This document shows positions 53,906 to 62,026 of a DNA stretch of 64,000 nucleotides, one piece after another. Each line of letters opens with the position of its first letter. Position 1 is the first letter of the stretch. Below the pieces are notes generated by a model. The model searched no databases and was not told the origin of the DNA. It saw nothing but the letters and a program-made list of their open reading frames with translations. This DNA is from Balneola sp. (GTDB lineage Bacteria > Bacteroidota > Rhodothermia > Balneolales > Balneolaceae), in the NCBI GenBank assembly GCA_002694685.1, contig NZMW01000001.1, positions 248,001 through 312,000 on the forward strand. The letters are read 5' to 3'. The position numbers and the translations under genes were made by a program.

Positions 53906-55075
53906 ATGAAAAGATTATTCCTGTTAGTTTTTATACTATCAATTTCTACAGCTTGTCAAGATTCATCAGATAATAATCCTACAGAGAATATTTCTGTAGC
54001 AGAGTCTGAAGCTACTCCGGAGTTACTGCCTCTTGTTGAAGGTAAAACTATAAAGAATATTATCTTTTTGATCGGAGACGGTACAGGAATCGCACAGTTA
54101 ACATCTGGTCAGTATGCAACGGTTGGCTCGGACGGTCTTCTTCATGTGCAAACCATGCCGGTAACAGGGATTGTTAAAACACACTCTTCAGATAATTTAA
54201 TCACAGACTCAGCTTCTGGGGCTACAGCATATTCCTGCGGCCTGAAGACTTACAATGGTGCCATAGGGGTTAATCCTGATAAAACGCCTTGTAAGACCAT
54301 CCTTGAGCTTGCTGAGGAAAAAGGTTTAAGCACCGGTCTTGTCTCAACTTCATCTATAACCCACGCAACGCCCGCCAGCTTTGCTGCTCATGTTGAAAGC
54401 AGAAGTATGGAAGATGAGATAGCTGCTCAGTTTTTAAATTCAGGTGTTGAAGTATTGTTAGGAGGAGGAGTAGAGTATTTTTCTTCTGAAGATCGATCGG
54501 ATTCAAGAGATTTGATTTCTGAGTTCAGTGATAAAGGATATCAGGTTCTGCTAAATGCTGATGATCTCAATAATTCAACTTCAGATAAATTGCTTGGTTT
54601 GTTTGCTTCTGATGGTTTAGAGAGGGCAGAAGGTGAACCTTCAACAGCTGCTATGACTTCTAAAGCACTTGAGATATTAAACAAAAATGAGAAGGGCTTT
54701 TTCCTCATGGTTGAAGGAAGTCAGATTGACTGGGGTGGGCATGGCAACAGTGCTGATTATGTAATTAATGAAGTTCAGGATTTTGATGCGGCGGTTAAAG
54801 CAGCGTTAGATTTTGCACAGGAAGATGGCGAGACCCTTGTTGTAGTTACTGCTGATCACGAAACAGGAGGGATGACTCTACAGCGTCAAACTGCGGACGG
54901 AGATTCCTTGGAAATTTATTGGACCACAGGCTATCATACCGGTACACCTGTTCCTTTAATGGCATATGGCCCAAATGCTACCGAATTTATGGGCTGGAGA
55001 GATAATACTTATGTTGGAAAGAAGTTAGCGGAACTGTTACAGGTTGGTAATCTGCCTATTTTACTCGAAAACTAA
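53906..55075 (+). CDS. phoA: Alkaline phosphatase (PhoA type)
   Basis: A 389-residue exported phosphomonoesterase. The signal ends in a lipobox, STAC, followed by a Ser/Glu/Asn-rich linker, so it is a lipoprotein. Metal and catalytic blocks are LIGDGTGIAQL, TDSASGATAYSCG (the Ser after TD is the nucleophile), EGSQIDWGGHGNS and VTADHETGGMTL, plus a final His in YHTGTPVPL. It releases phosphate from organic esters and is probably induced in phosphate starvation. No Pho box is recognisable. It is convergent with the downstream kinase, with a 13-bp gap. Confidence 0.94.
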   Translation: MKRLFLLVFILSISTACQDSSDNNPTENISVAESEATPELLPLVEGKTIKNIIFLIGDGTGIAQLTSGQYATVGSDGLLHVQTMPVTGIVKTHSSDNLITDSASGATAYSCGLKTYNGAIGVNPDKTPCKTILELAEEKGLSTGLVSTSSITHATPASFAAHVESRSMEDEIAAQFLNSGVEVLLGGGVEYFSSEDRSDSRDLISEFSDKGYQVLLNADDLNNSTSDKLLGLFASDGLERAEGEPSTAAMTSKALEILNKNEKGFFLMVEGSQIDWGGHGNSADYVINEVQDFDAAVKAALDFAQEDGETLVVVTADHETGGMTLQRQTADGDSLEIYWTTGYHTGTPVPLMAYGPNATEFMGWRDNTYVGKKLAELLQVGNLPILLEN

Positions 55076-55088
55076 AGATGTTATACCT

Positions 55089-56573
55089 TTAGTTAACATT
55101 TGCACTACCGATTCCTGAAATCTCGTTACTCCGTTTAAACTGGATTTCAAAATAAGCACCTGGTTTATCTTCCAGGTTTTTATAAGTGTAGGTAGCGTCA
55201 ATTTGCTCGCTCAGTAGCCTGATTAGGTGTAAGCCAAGAGAGCTGCTTTCTCCTTCAACAAAGTCAGGTTCAAAGCCAATACCATTATCTTCAATCTTTA
55301 TACTTATCAGTTCATTTTCTTCGGTTAGCTCAAAATCGATTTTACCAAGTTCATGCCCATCGAAAGCATGCTTGTAGATATTGGTCAAAACTTCATTCAC
55401 AATTAATGAAGCCGGAATAGCCTGATTAATATTAAGCTTCAATGGGTTACAATGAATGTTTGTTTCAATTGGAGTTGAGGTTTGAAGGGTATCGGATATA
55501 TTCTCAACCAATTTTTGAAGCGTTTCAGAAAACTCAAGTTGTGAAAAGCTCTGCGATTGATACAGTAGCTCATGAACGGTGGCCATTGTTTTTATGCGCA
55601 CCACGCTATCATATAGTTTTGCTTTTAGCTCATCATCATCCGATTCAAAAGCCTGCAGCTGCATCATTCCGGATACTACTGCCAAATTATTTTTAACTCT
55701 GTGGTGAATTTCAGAAAGAAGAGTATTTTTTTCAGTTAAGGACTCTTGAATCTTGTTTTCAGAAACCTTTTCTGAGGTGATGTCTTTTTGCGTTGCCCAT
55801 ACACGGGTTAGGTAACCATTTTCTACTACCCCAGTGATGCTATTCAGAAAGTATTTTGGATTCCCGTCTTTGTCTACCTCAACGCTTAGTTCATCTTTAA
55901 TATCATATCCTGATTCGATGATATTCGTCAAATACTCAATATTTTCTTCTTCACCAATTGCCCCCCATAAAGCATTTAGATCTTTGCCAATTAATGAGTC
56001 AATGTCATTGTAACCGTACATATTTGCCATCACCAAATTGCAGGTCGATATGTAACCATTTTCAAAAATCAGTTCTCTTTGTTCATCAACAGGTAAGGAG
56101 CTATCGATAGGTTCTCTAAACTCGAACAGGTAGATGCCTTCGCTGCTATTTTGAACAAATCCTCTGTATTTTTCCTCACTTTCCTTTAATGACTGTTCCG
56201 ATTTTTTTTGCTCTGTTATTTCAACAGAAGTACCTACAAGCCTAGTTATTTTGTTATCCTCATCTTCGATAGGGGTGATGGTAGTCAAGAAATACCTTTC
56301 ACCTTCATCCGGTAAATCAACTTGTTCTTCGTAGGAAATTCTCTCACGCTTATCTACACATTGTTGGTACATGGAGGAAGTGTAATTGGCAAGTCTTTCC
56401 GGAAGAATTTCATGAATAAACTTCCCAACAATATCAGATCGCTTTTTATTGATAGAAGTCAGCTGAGCTTCGTTTACATGATTGATTTTAAACTTACTAT
56501 TATCATGCACTTCTATTATAAAAATGCTGTTAGGTATTTTATCAAGTATTTGGCTTGTTTCTAAAGTCTTCAT
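55089..56573 (-). CDS. PAS-sensor histidine kinase, HisKA_2 type (two PAS domains)
   Basis: A 494-residue kinase with no membrane segment. PAS1 (about 5-125, IPNSIFIIEVHDNSKFKIN) is followed by PAS2 (about 135-275) and then a kinase core (about 280-490). HisKA_2 contains the phospho-His in SEIHHRVKNNLAVVSGMMQL; the ATPase has NEVLTNIYKHAF (N-box) and IEDNGIGFEPDF (G1 box). The frame extends to a TTG at 56600, but ATG 56573 (MKTLETSQIL) is natural. The core is almost identical in wording to the neighbouring kinase at 56.7-59.6 kb. Confidence 0.92.
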   Translation of the reverse strand: MKTLETSQILDKIPNSIFIIEVHDNSKFKINHVNEAQLTSINKKRSDIVGKFIHEILPERLANYTSSMYQQCVDKRERISYEEQVDLPDEGERYFLTTITPIEDEDNKITRLVGTSVEITEQKKSEQSLKESEEKYRGFVQNSSEGIYLFEFREPIDSSLPVDEQRELIFENGYISTCNLVMANMYGYNDIDSLIGKDLNALWGAIGEEENIEYLTNIIESGYDIKDELSVEVDKDGNPKYFLNSITGVVENGYLTRVWATQKDITSEKVSENKIQESLTEKNTLLSEIHHRVKNNLAVVSGMMQLQAFESDDDELKAKLYDSVVRIKTMATVHELLYQSQSFSQLEFSETLQKLVENISDTLQTSTPIETNIHCNPLKLNINQAIPASLIVNEVLTNIYKHAFDGHELGKIDFELTEENELISIKIEDNGIGFEPDFVEGESSSLGLHLIRLLSEQIDATYTYKNLEDKPGAYFEIQFKRSNEISGIGSANVN

Positions 56574-56686
56574 GAATAAAGTGCTAAAGCCTTTTAGCAA
56601 AAACTAACGGCTTAAAATTATGCGAATATTCGCGACAAAAAGTTAAGAACTTGGAGCAGATGTGCCCGTTAATAAATTGCAATAAT

Positions 56687-59623
56687 TTAGGTGATATTTT
56701 CTACTGCAGTGTTATCCTGCCTTTCAAAAGTAAGTTCAAAGAATGTACCTGTGCTATTATCATCATAGGTATAAGAAGCATCAATCTGTTCACTAAGTAC
56801 ACGTATAAGATGAAAACCTAAAGAGGTATTAACGTTTGTATCAAAATCCTCGGGAAATCCCTGCCCGTCATCTTCAATAGCGATTGTTATTTTGTTGTCT
56901 CTTTCTTTAAGTGTGAATGTGATAGTACCTTTTTCAAGGTTTCTGAAGGCATGCTTATAGATATTCGTCATTACTTCATTCACAATAAGTGAAGCGGGAA
57001 TAGCCTGATTAATGTTTAGGTTGATTGATTCACAGTCAATGGAAACATCAACGATCGCTTTTGTTCTAAGCGTCTCCGATATATTTTCTACTAGTTTTTG
57101 AAGGGTATCAGAGAATTCGAGTTTTGAAAAACTTTGTGACTGATAAAGAAGTTCATGAACCGTTGCCATTGTTTTGATTCGTACTACGCTGTCAAATAAC
57201 TTGGCTTGAAGTTCAGCGTCTTCGGTGTCGTAAGCCTGAAGCTGCATCATCCCTGAAACGACTGCAAGATTGTTTTTTACCCTGTGATGGATTTCAGAAA
57301 GCAATGTTTCTTTTTCGGAAAGGGAGGCCTGAATTTCTTTCTTTGTGATTACCTCTTCGGTCACATCTTGGATAGTCCCAATCATTCGTATAGCCTTTCC
57401 ATCATCATTTCTGATTATATATCCGATTTCCCGAACATGCGCATAATCACCTTCTGCCTTTTTCAGGCGATACTCATAAGTCCAGTGATTCATAGATTCA
57501 TCTTTGAGCGTGAACTTCAACTCTTCCTGAACTTGATCAATATCTTCTGGGTGAATTTTTGTAATCCAGTTGTTAGCTGAATCATACATCTCTTTAGGAT
57601 TGTACCCAAAGAGGATGTTTAGCCCATCTCCCCAGTGGATGGTATCATTTTCTGCATCCCAGTCATAAATAGCATCTCTGGTAGCTTTAGTTACATAATG
57701 ATATCTCTTTAAGCTTTCCTTGAGCTGACTTTCATACTTTTTACGTTCGGTGATATCCGTTAATGAACCTATAATGGATTTTGTTTCCCCATTAACTACA
57801 TAGGGGGCTTCATTAACTTCAACCCAGATGATTTCATCTTTAGCAGTCCGCAGCTCCAATTCGTAGGGCGGCTGAGTTTTCCCTGTTTCAATAGCTTTTT
57901 GAGTAACCTTTATACCTTTAGCGTTGATCGGGTGGTCGGTAACAAACTCCACCCATCTCTTTTTAGCCTCTTCAGGTTCCAAACCTAGAAAGTAGCTCGA
58001 TTGTGGGCTTACATAATTTAGAATGCCTTCCGTATCATGGGTATAGAACATATTGGTACTATGCTCTACAACATTACGGTATTTTTGCTCGGCAGACCTT
58101 AATTCCTCCCTCATCAATTTCTGTTCGGTTATGTCTTGAGTACTTCCAAAAACCCGAACACATTTACCATTTATGGTTTCAGGCGTACCCACGACACGCA
58201 CCCATTTTTCATTCCCCTTAGCTGTTTCAATCTTTAGTTCGAGATCAAAAGAAAGGCTCTCTTCAATAGCTTGCTGCACGTTTTCGGAAATTTTTTGCCT
58301 GCTTCCATCTTCCAGATAAAAATTAACAGCTTCTTCTAAATTTGGTTCATAGTCAGCCGGGACTTCATGGAGTTTTCTGACATATGGAGACCAGTAAAGC
58401 TCACTATTTTCAAGATCAAGCTCCCAGTTTCCAATCTTTGCGATCTCGTAGGTTTCCTCTGTTAGTTGTTCAAGCTCTTTCTTGTCAGAGATGTCAATCA
58501 TTAAGCCTCTTATTAAGTCAGGCTTTCCTTCTTTCCTAATCACGGTAACCACGTCATGGATCCAAACGTATTCACCGGTTGACTTTTTAAAGCGATATTC
58601 GAAATCGTGATCTAGTCCTTTAGAAGTTTCTCTTCTGCAGTATTGAACTACTTCTTCACGATCCTCCGGATGAATAGAGTTTTCCCATAATCCGGGTTCT
58701 TCAATCCATTCCTTGGGTTTATATCCGAAGATCTTCTTTGATTGTGGGCTTACATATGTAAACTCAAAAGTATCAGCTTTTGCTTCCCATACTACGCCAT
58801 TAATTGTTTGTACAAGAGACTGATAAAGTTGTTTAGTTTCCTTGAGTTTATTTTCAGCTATTACTTTCTCTGTGATATCCCTGAAATTATCGACAATTCC
58901 GGCTATGTCAGGGTCGTGCAACATATTCTTGATGGTTCCAGAACACCACCTCCAGTCTCCATCTTTATGCCTCATTCGTGCCGGTTCAACCTGTATAGGA
59001 ACTCCGGGTTGTTCTAAGGACTTCATGATTTCTGAACTCACAATTTCCTGATCGTCAGGATGTATAATGTTTGAAACATCGAAGTCCATAGCTTCATCAA
59101 CCGAATACCCCAAAACTCTGGATATTGAAGGAGATACATATTTAGCAGAACCTTGTTCATCCAAAATGAAAACGACGTCATTACCTTGTTCAACTAAGGT
59201 TTTAAATCGAATTTCAGAAACAACTTGCTTGGTGATATTGGATACGGTATTGATGATGAACTCAATCTTTCCGTCTTCACCAAATACAGGAGCATTGGTT
59301 ACCCGAAAGTATTCTTGACTATAGCTTCCATCATCCTGCAGAATATCATACCGCACCTTTTTTATTGAATGCGTTGCTTTGGTCTTAATAACTTCTCTAA
59401 AAGAATTCTTAAAGAGCTCAACTCCGGAAGGTTTTTCTTGAGCCGGATTTTCAGGAAATTGCTCAAAAAGTGATTCTCCTATCAAATCCTTTTCATTCTT
59501 TTGGACCATTTTTAGGTAGGCATCATTCATCTGAATAAAAGTAAAGCTGGGATCATCCGCTCTTACTATGGTAGTAGGAACTGGACTAGCCTTAAATATC
59601 TTTATTATCTGATTTTTATCCAT
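56687..59623 (-). CDS. Large six-PAS histidine kinase, HisKA_2 type
   Basis: A 978-residue soluble sensor. About six PAS/PAC units run from residue 1 to 760 (repeated DITEQK- or DITERK-type ends: ISDKKELEQ, ITEQKLMREE, ITERKKYESQ), then a HisKA_2/HATPase core (about 770-970) with SEIHHRVKNNLAVVSGMMQL, NEVMTNIYKHAF and IEDDGQGFPEDF. Cytosolic sensing of small ligands, redox or light is possible; no cofactor-specific residue such as a LOV Cys was recognised. The core matches the adjacent kinase, which points to duplication. No response regulator is adjacent. Confidence 0.93.
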   Translation of the reverse strand: MDKNQIIKIFKASPVPTTIVRADDPSFTFIQMNDAYLKMVQKNEKDLIGESLFEQFPENPAQEKPSGVELFKNSFREVIKTKATHSIKKVRYDILQDDGSYSQEYFRVTNAPVFGEDGKIEFIINTVSNITKQVVSEIRFKTLVEQGNDVVFILDEQGSAKYVSPSISRVLGYSVDEAMDFDVSNIIHPDDQEIVSSEIMKSLEQPGVPIQVEPARMRHKDGDWRWCSGTIKNMLHDPDIAGIVDNFRDITEKVIAENKLKETKQLYQSLVQTINGVVWEAKADTFEFTYVSPQSKKIFGYKPKEWIEEPGLWENSIHPEDREEVVQYCRRETSKGLDHDFEYRFKKSTGEYVWIHDVVTVIRKEGKPDLIRGLMIDISDKKELEQLTEETYEIAKIGNWELDLENSELYWSPYVRKLHEVPADYEPNLEEAVNFYLEDGSRQKISENVQQAIEESLSFDLELKIETAKGNEKWVRVVGTPETINGKCVRVFGSTQDITEQKLMREELRSAEQKYRNVVEHSTNMFYTHDTEGILNYVSPQSSYFLGLEPEEAKKRWVEFVTDHPINAKGIKVTQKAIETGKTQPPYELELRTAKDEIIWVEVNEAPYVVNGETKSIIGSLTDITERKKYESQLKESLKRYHYVTKATRDAIYDWDAENDTIHWGDGLNILFGYNPKEMYDSANNWITKIHPEDIDQVQEELKFTLKDESMNHWTYEYRLKKAEGDYAHVREIGYIIRNDDGKAIRMIGTIQDVTEEVITKKEIQASLSEKETLLSEIHHRVKNNLAVVSGMMQLQAYDTEDAELQAKLFDSVVRIKTMATVHELLYQSQSFSKLEFSDTLQKLVENISETLRTKAIVDVSIDCESINLNINQAIPASLIVNEVMTNIYKHAFRNLEKGTITFTLKERDNKITIAIEDDGQGFPEDFDTNVNTSLGFHLIRVLSEQIDASYTYDDNSTGTFFELTFERQDNTAVENIT

Positions 59624-59712
59624 TGATAGGAGGGAAGAGTTTTCTTTTTTTGTAAGCCAACGTCGGAATATATAAAATGAAGAATATAGGTGTTAGTGAC
59701 AAATTGAATAAA

Positions 59713-59740
59713 AAAAGCCACCTCGCAAGAGGCGGCTTTT
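59713..59740 (-). terminator. Rho-independent terminator
   Basis: The stem AAAAGCCACCTC / GAGGCGGCTTTT has one A-C mismatch and a GCAA tetraloop; on the minus strand a U run follows (plus-strand AAAAAA at 59711-59716). It sits 20 bp after the stop of the outer-membrane protein gene and insulates it from the six-PAS kinase. Confidence 0.88.
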
Positions 59741-59760
59741 GATGTTAATAGAGTTTAAGA

Positions 59761-60240
59761 CTAGAAATAAAACGATGCAGAGACTCTTACAACCGTACCA
59801 ATATTAGTTGGTGAGTCACCAACCCGACTGGTTAAACCAGCATCTGCACTAAGACTGAACTGATTAGAAAAGAAATATTCAGCCCCATAACCGGCACCTA
59901 TATTAAAGTTAGTATTTGAGTTATTGGTATTGTTGGAAGAAACATTAGTAATTCCAAGAGTACCTGTCACATAAGTAGCTAGAGCTTCAGAAATGCCGAA
60001 ATAGTATCTTGGACTAACTCCAATGTTTAGGCTGGTAGTAGAGTTTTCTGTAGACTGGAACCCAATATAAGGTGCTAAAGAAAAGCTTTCGCTGAGCATA
60101 TACGGTAGTTCTATATTGGTCTGCCCGCCAATATTAGCTCTTATCCCCAGATTATTTTGCTCAGGGAGTGTTTGAGCCTGACATACAGATATTGAAAGTA
60201 AAAGTGCTAAAGTTGTCGTGTAGTATTTAAACCACTTCAT
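59761..60240 (-). CDS. Outer-membrane beta-barrel protein, OmpA/OmpX-like
   Basis: A 159-residue exported protein. The signal peptide (MKWFKYYTTTLALLLSISVC) ends near CQAQ. The mature part is about eight alternating amphipathic strands ending in VVRVSASFYF, where the terminal Phe is the Bam-recognised last residue. NNTNNSNTN is a probable exposed loop. The frame could run upstream to a TTG at 60252, but ATG 60240 gives the correct signal peptide. No enzymatic motif; role unknown. Confidence 0.85.
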   Translation of the reverse strand: MKWFKYYTTTLALLLSISVCQAQTLPEQNNLGIRANIGGQTNIELPYMLSESFSLAPYIGFQSTENSTTSLNIGVSPRYYFGISEALATYVTGTLGITNVSSNNTNNSNTNFNIGAGYGAEYFFSNQFSLSADAGLTSRVGDSPTNIGTVVRVSASFYF

Positions 60241-60315
60241 TAGTGACTCCAATTTTTTAGTTAGATTATAAATAACCCCAAAAGTCTTTTAACTAAAAAA
60301 GATAGTTTTGAGGTT

Positions 60316-60810
60316 CTATTCTATATTGTATAACTCAACAACTTGCTCATAGTTCCGATAATCAATTCCCTTGGTTCTTATTACCTCAGAAGGTGGAATA
60401 GCAATTACCCTAAGTACATCACCGTTGAAAAGCTCAGCATTGCTACGGTTGTTATTTGCCACTTCGCCTTCTAACACTAAGCTAAAGTTGTTTATATCGA
60501 ATAAGTAACGCAGGTTAACCAAGTCATCATCGAAGGGTACAGAGTAAGGCAGGGCATGCCAGGCTGTTGTTCCTTCAAACCGGATGTAGCCTAAAACTAA
60601 GCCGTAGTCTACCATTTCTTCATCCAGGTTATCCCAGCCATATTCAGCTACAGAAATAAATTCATCTTCGGGATCAAAGTCATTTTCAGAAATTACGATC
60701 GTACTGGAATAGACTAAGTCAACGTCACCTTCCACATCGTTATCGTAAATAGTACAGGAAGAAAAGCTGAATAAGAGGGTAATGATTAATAAAGACTTTA
60801 GGGTTTTCAT
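60316..60810 (-). CDS. Small lipoprotein of unknown function
   Basis: A 164-residue exported lipoprotein: MKTLKSLLIITLLFSFSSC followed by an Asp-rich segment (TIYDNDVEGDVD). The rest is about 140 residues of mixed beta-strands (LVYSSTIVISENDF, then TTAWHALPYSVPF and YLFDINNFSLVLEGEV) with no recognised domain. The ATG at 60810 is chosen because AAGGAG lies 6 bp upstream; a longer frame from TTG 60843 has no such signal. Acidic residues after the Cys may direct it to the cell surface, by analogy with Bacteroidota lipoproteins. Confidence 0.8.
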   Translation of the reverse strand: MKTLKSLLIITLLFSFSSCTIYDNDVEGDVDLVYSSTIVISENDFDPEDEFISVAEYGWDNLDEEMVDYGLVLGYIRFEGTTAWHALPYSVPFDDDLVNLRYLFDINNFSLVLEGEVANNNRSNAELFNGDVLRVIAIPPSEVIRTKGIDYRNYEQVVELYNIE

Positions 60811-60816
60811 AACAAG

Positions 60817-60822
60817 CTCCTT
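60817..60822 (-). promoter_or_regulatory. Shine-Dalgarno sequence deciding the lipoprotein start
   Basis: AAGGAG on the minus strand, 6 bp before ATG 60810. This is a full-strength anti-16S match, rare in this window, and it selects the downstream ATG over the in-frame TTG at 60843. Confidence 0.8.
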
Positions 60823-60941
60823 TTTATTTGGTATGATGTTCAATCAAGAACTTGGATGAGAATAGAAAACGCAGGCTTAATAAAATATCGCATCTTTAGG
60901 TTAGGCAATTCATGCGATAGGTGATGAGGGAAAGAGAAATA

Positions 60942-60967
60942 AAAAAAGCCGGAAATCCGGCTTTTTT
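60942..60967 (-). terminator. Rho-independent terminator after nuoH
   Basis: The stem AAAAAAGCCGG / CCGGCTTTTTT with a 4-base loop (AAAT) can act in both directions; on the minus strand it ends the nuo transcript 25 bp after the nuoH stop. This indicates that nuoH is the last gene of this complex I operon segment. Confidence 0.9.
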
Positions 60968-60991
60968 AATAAATAATAGATTTGTTTCTGA

Positions 60992-62026
60992 TTATAACCA
61001 GTGTGTATATGCATACATACCCAATGCAATCAACATGAAGTTGAGGATGCTCAGAGGCAGTAATCTTCCCCAACCAAGCTTCATAACCTGATTGTACTTG
61101 AATCTCGGGATCGTCCAACGGACCCAGATGAATACAAAGCACCAGAATATAACCTTCACTGAGAATACAGATACATCAAGAATTCCCTTCAAAAGAGGAT
61201 CTAATTCTGGTAGCCAGTAGCCTGCAAAAGGGAGGTGGTAACTTCCAAAGAAGAAGGTGGTGATTAGAATACTTCCAATGAATACGTGCATGTATTCAGC
61301 AAGGAAGAACATTCCGAATTTCATTCCTGAATACTCCGTGTGAAATCCACCAACTAATTCTTGTTCAGCTTCCACAAGATCAAAAGGAGTTCTGTTGGCT
61401 TCAGCAAAAGCAGCAATAATAAATATGACTGCACCAATTGGGTTGATGAAAAAGTTCCACAAGTGTTCCTGTGAAGCAGCGATTTCAACTACGCTTAAAG
61501 AGCCTGCCACTAATACAACCGAAGCTACGGCCATTCCCATAGGAAGTTCGTAACTGATCATCTGTGCTGCAGCTCTAAGACCACCCAGTAGGGAGTATTT
61601 ACTGTTTGATGCCCATCCAGCCAAGGTTACTCCGTATACTCCGAGAGAAGCCACAGCAAGAATGAATAAAACTCCAGCATTAATATCAGTCACATAAAGA
61701 CCTTCACCAAATGGTATAACCGCTACAGACATTAAAGCTGTAATAACAGGGATCATTGGTGCGACAGCATGAAGTACTTTATAACCCTTTGAAGGAGTTA
61801 CGTCTTCTTTTAGAAGAAGCTTTACAACATCAGCTATAGGTTGAAGAAGACCAAAAGGTCCAACTCGGTTAGGTCCAACCCGGTTTTGAATAAATGAAGC
61901 TATACGTCGTTCAGCGTACACCAAAACGGCGGCTGAGTTTAAATAAGTAATCACTCCGATCGCTAATACAGCTACCCAGGTTGGGACAAATAACAATCCA
62001 AAAATATCAATTCCACCTGTACTCAT
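60992..62026 (-). CDS. nuoH: NADH-quinone oxidoreductase subunit H
   Basis: A 344-residue membrane subunit of complex I that forms the quinone entry tunnel with NuoB/D and links to the proton-pumping arm. About eight membrane helices. Signatures: VYAERRIASFIQNRVGPNRV, PFDLVEAEQELVGGF, TEYSGMKFG and the C-terminal WVRWTIPRFKYNQVM. The order with nuoG upstream is as in E. coli (nuoF-G-H). The start abuts the nuoG stop directly. Confidence 0.96.
   Translation of the reverse strand: MSTGGIDIFGLLFVPTWVAVLAIGVITYLNSAAVLVYAERRIASFIQNRVGPNRVGPFGLLQPIADVVKLLLKEDVTPSKGYKVLHAVAPMIPVITALMSVAVIPFGEGLYVTDINAGVLFILAVASLGVYGVTLAGWASNSKYSLLGGLRAAAQMISYELPMGMAVASVVLVAGSLSVVEIAASQEHLWNFFINPIGAVIFIIAAFAEANRTPFDLVEAEQELVGGFHTEYSGMKFGMFFLAEYMHVFIGSILITTFFFGSYHLPFAGYWLPELDPLLKGILDVSVFSVKVIFWCFVFIWVRWTIPRFKYNQVMKLGWGRLLPLSILNFMLIALGMYAYTHWL

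Noticed and set aside
60253-60300. TTTTTTAGTT...AACTAAAAAA inverted repeat after the small lipoprotein gene
   Set aside because: A/T-only stem with a 28-base loop; too weak to call a terminator.
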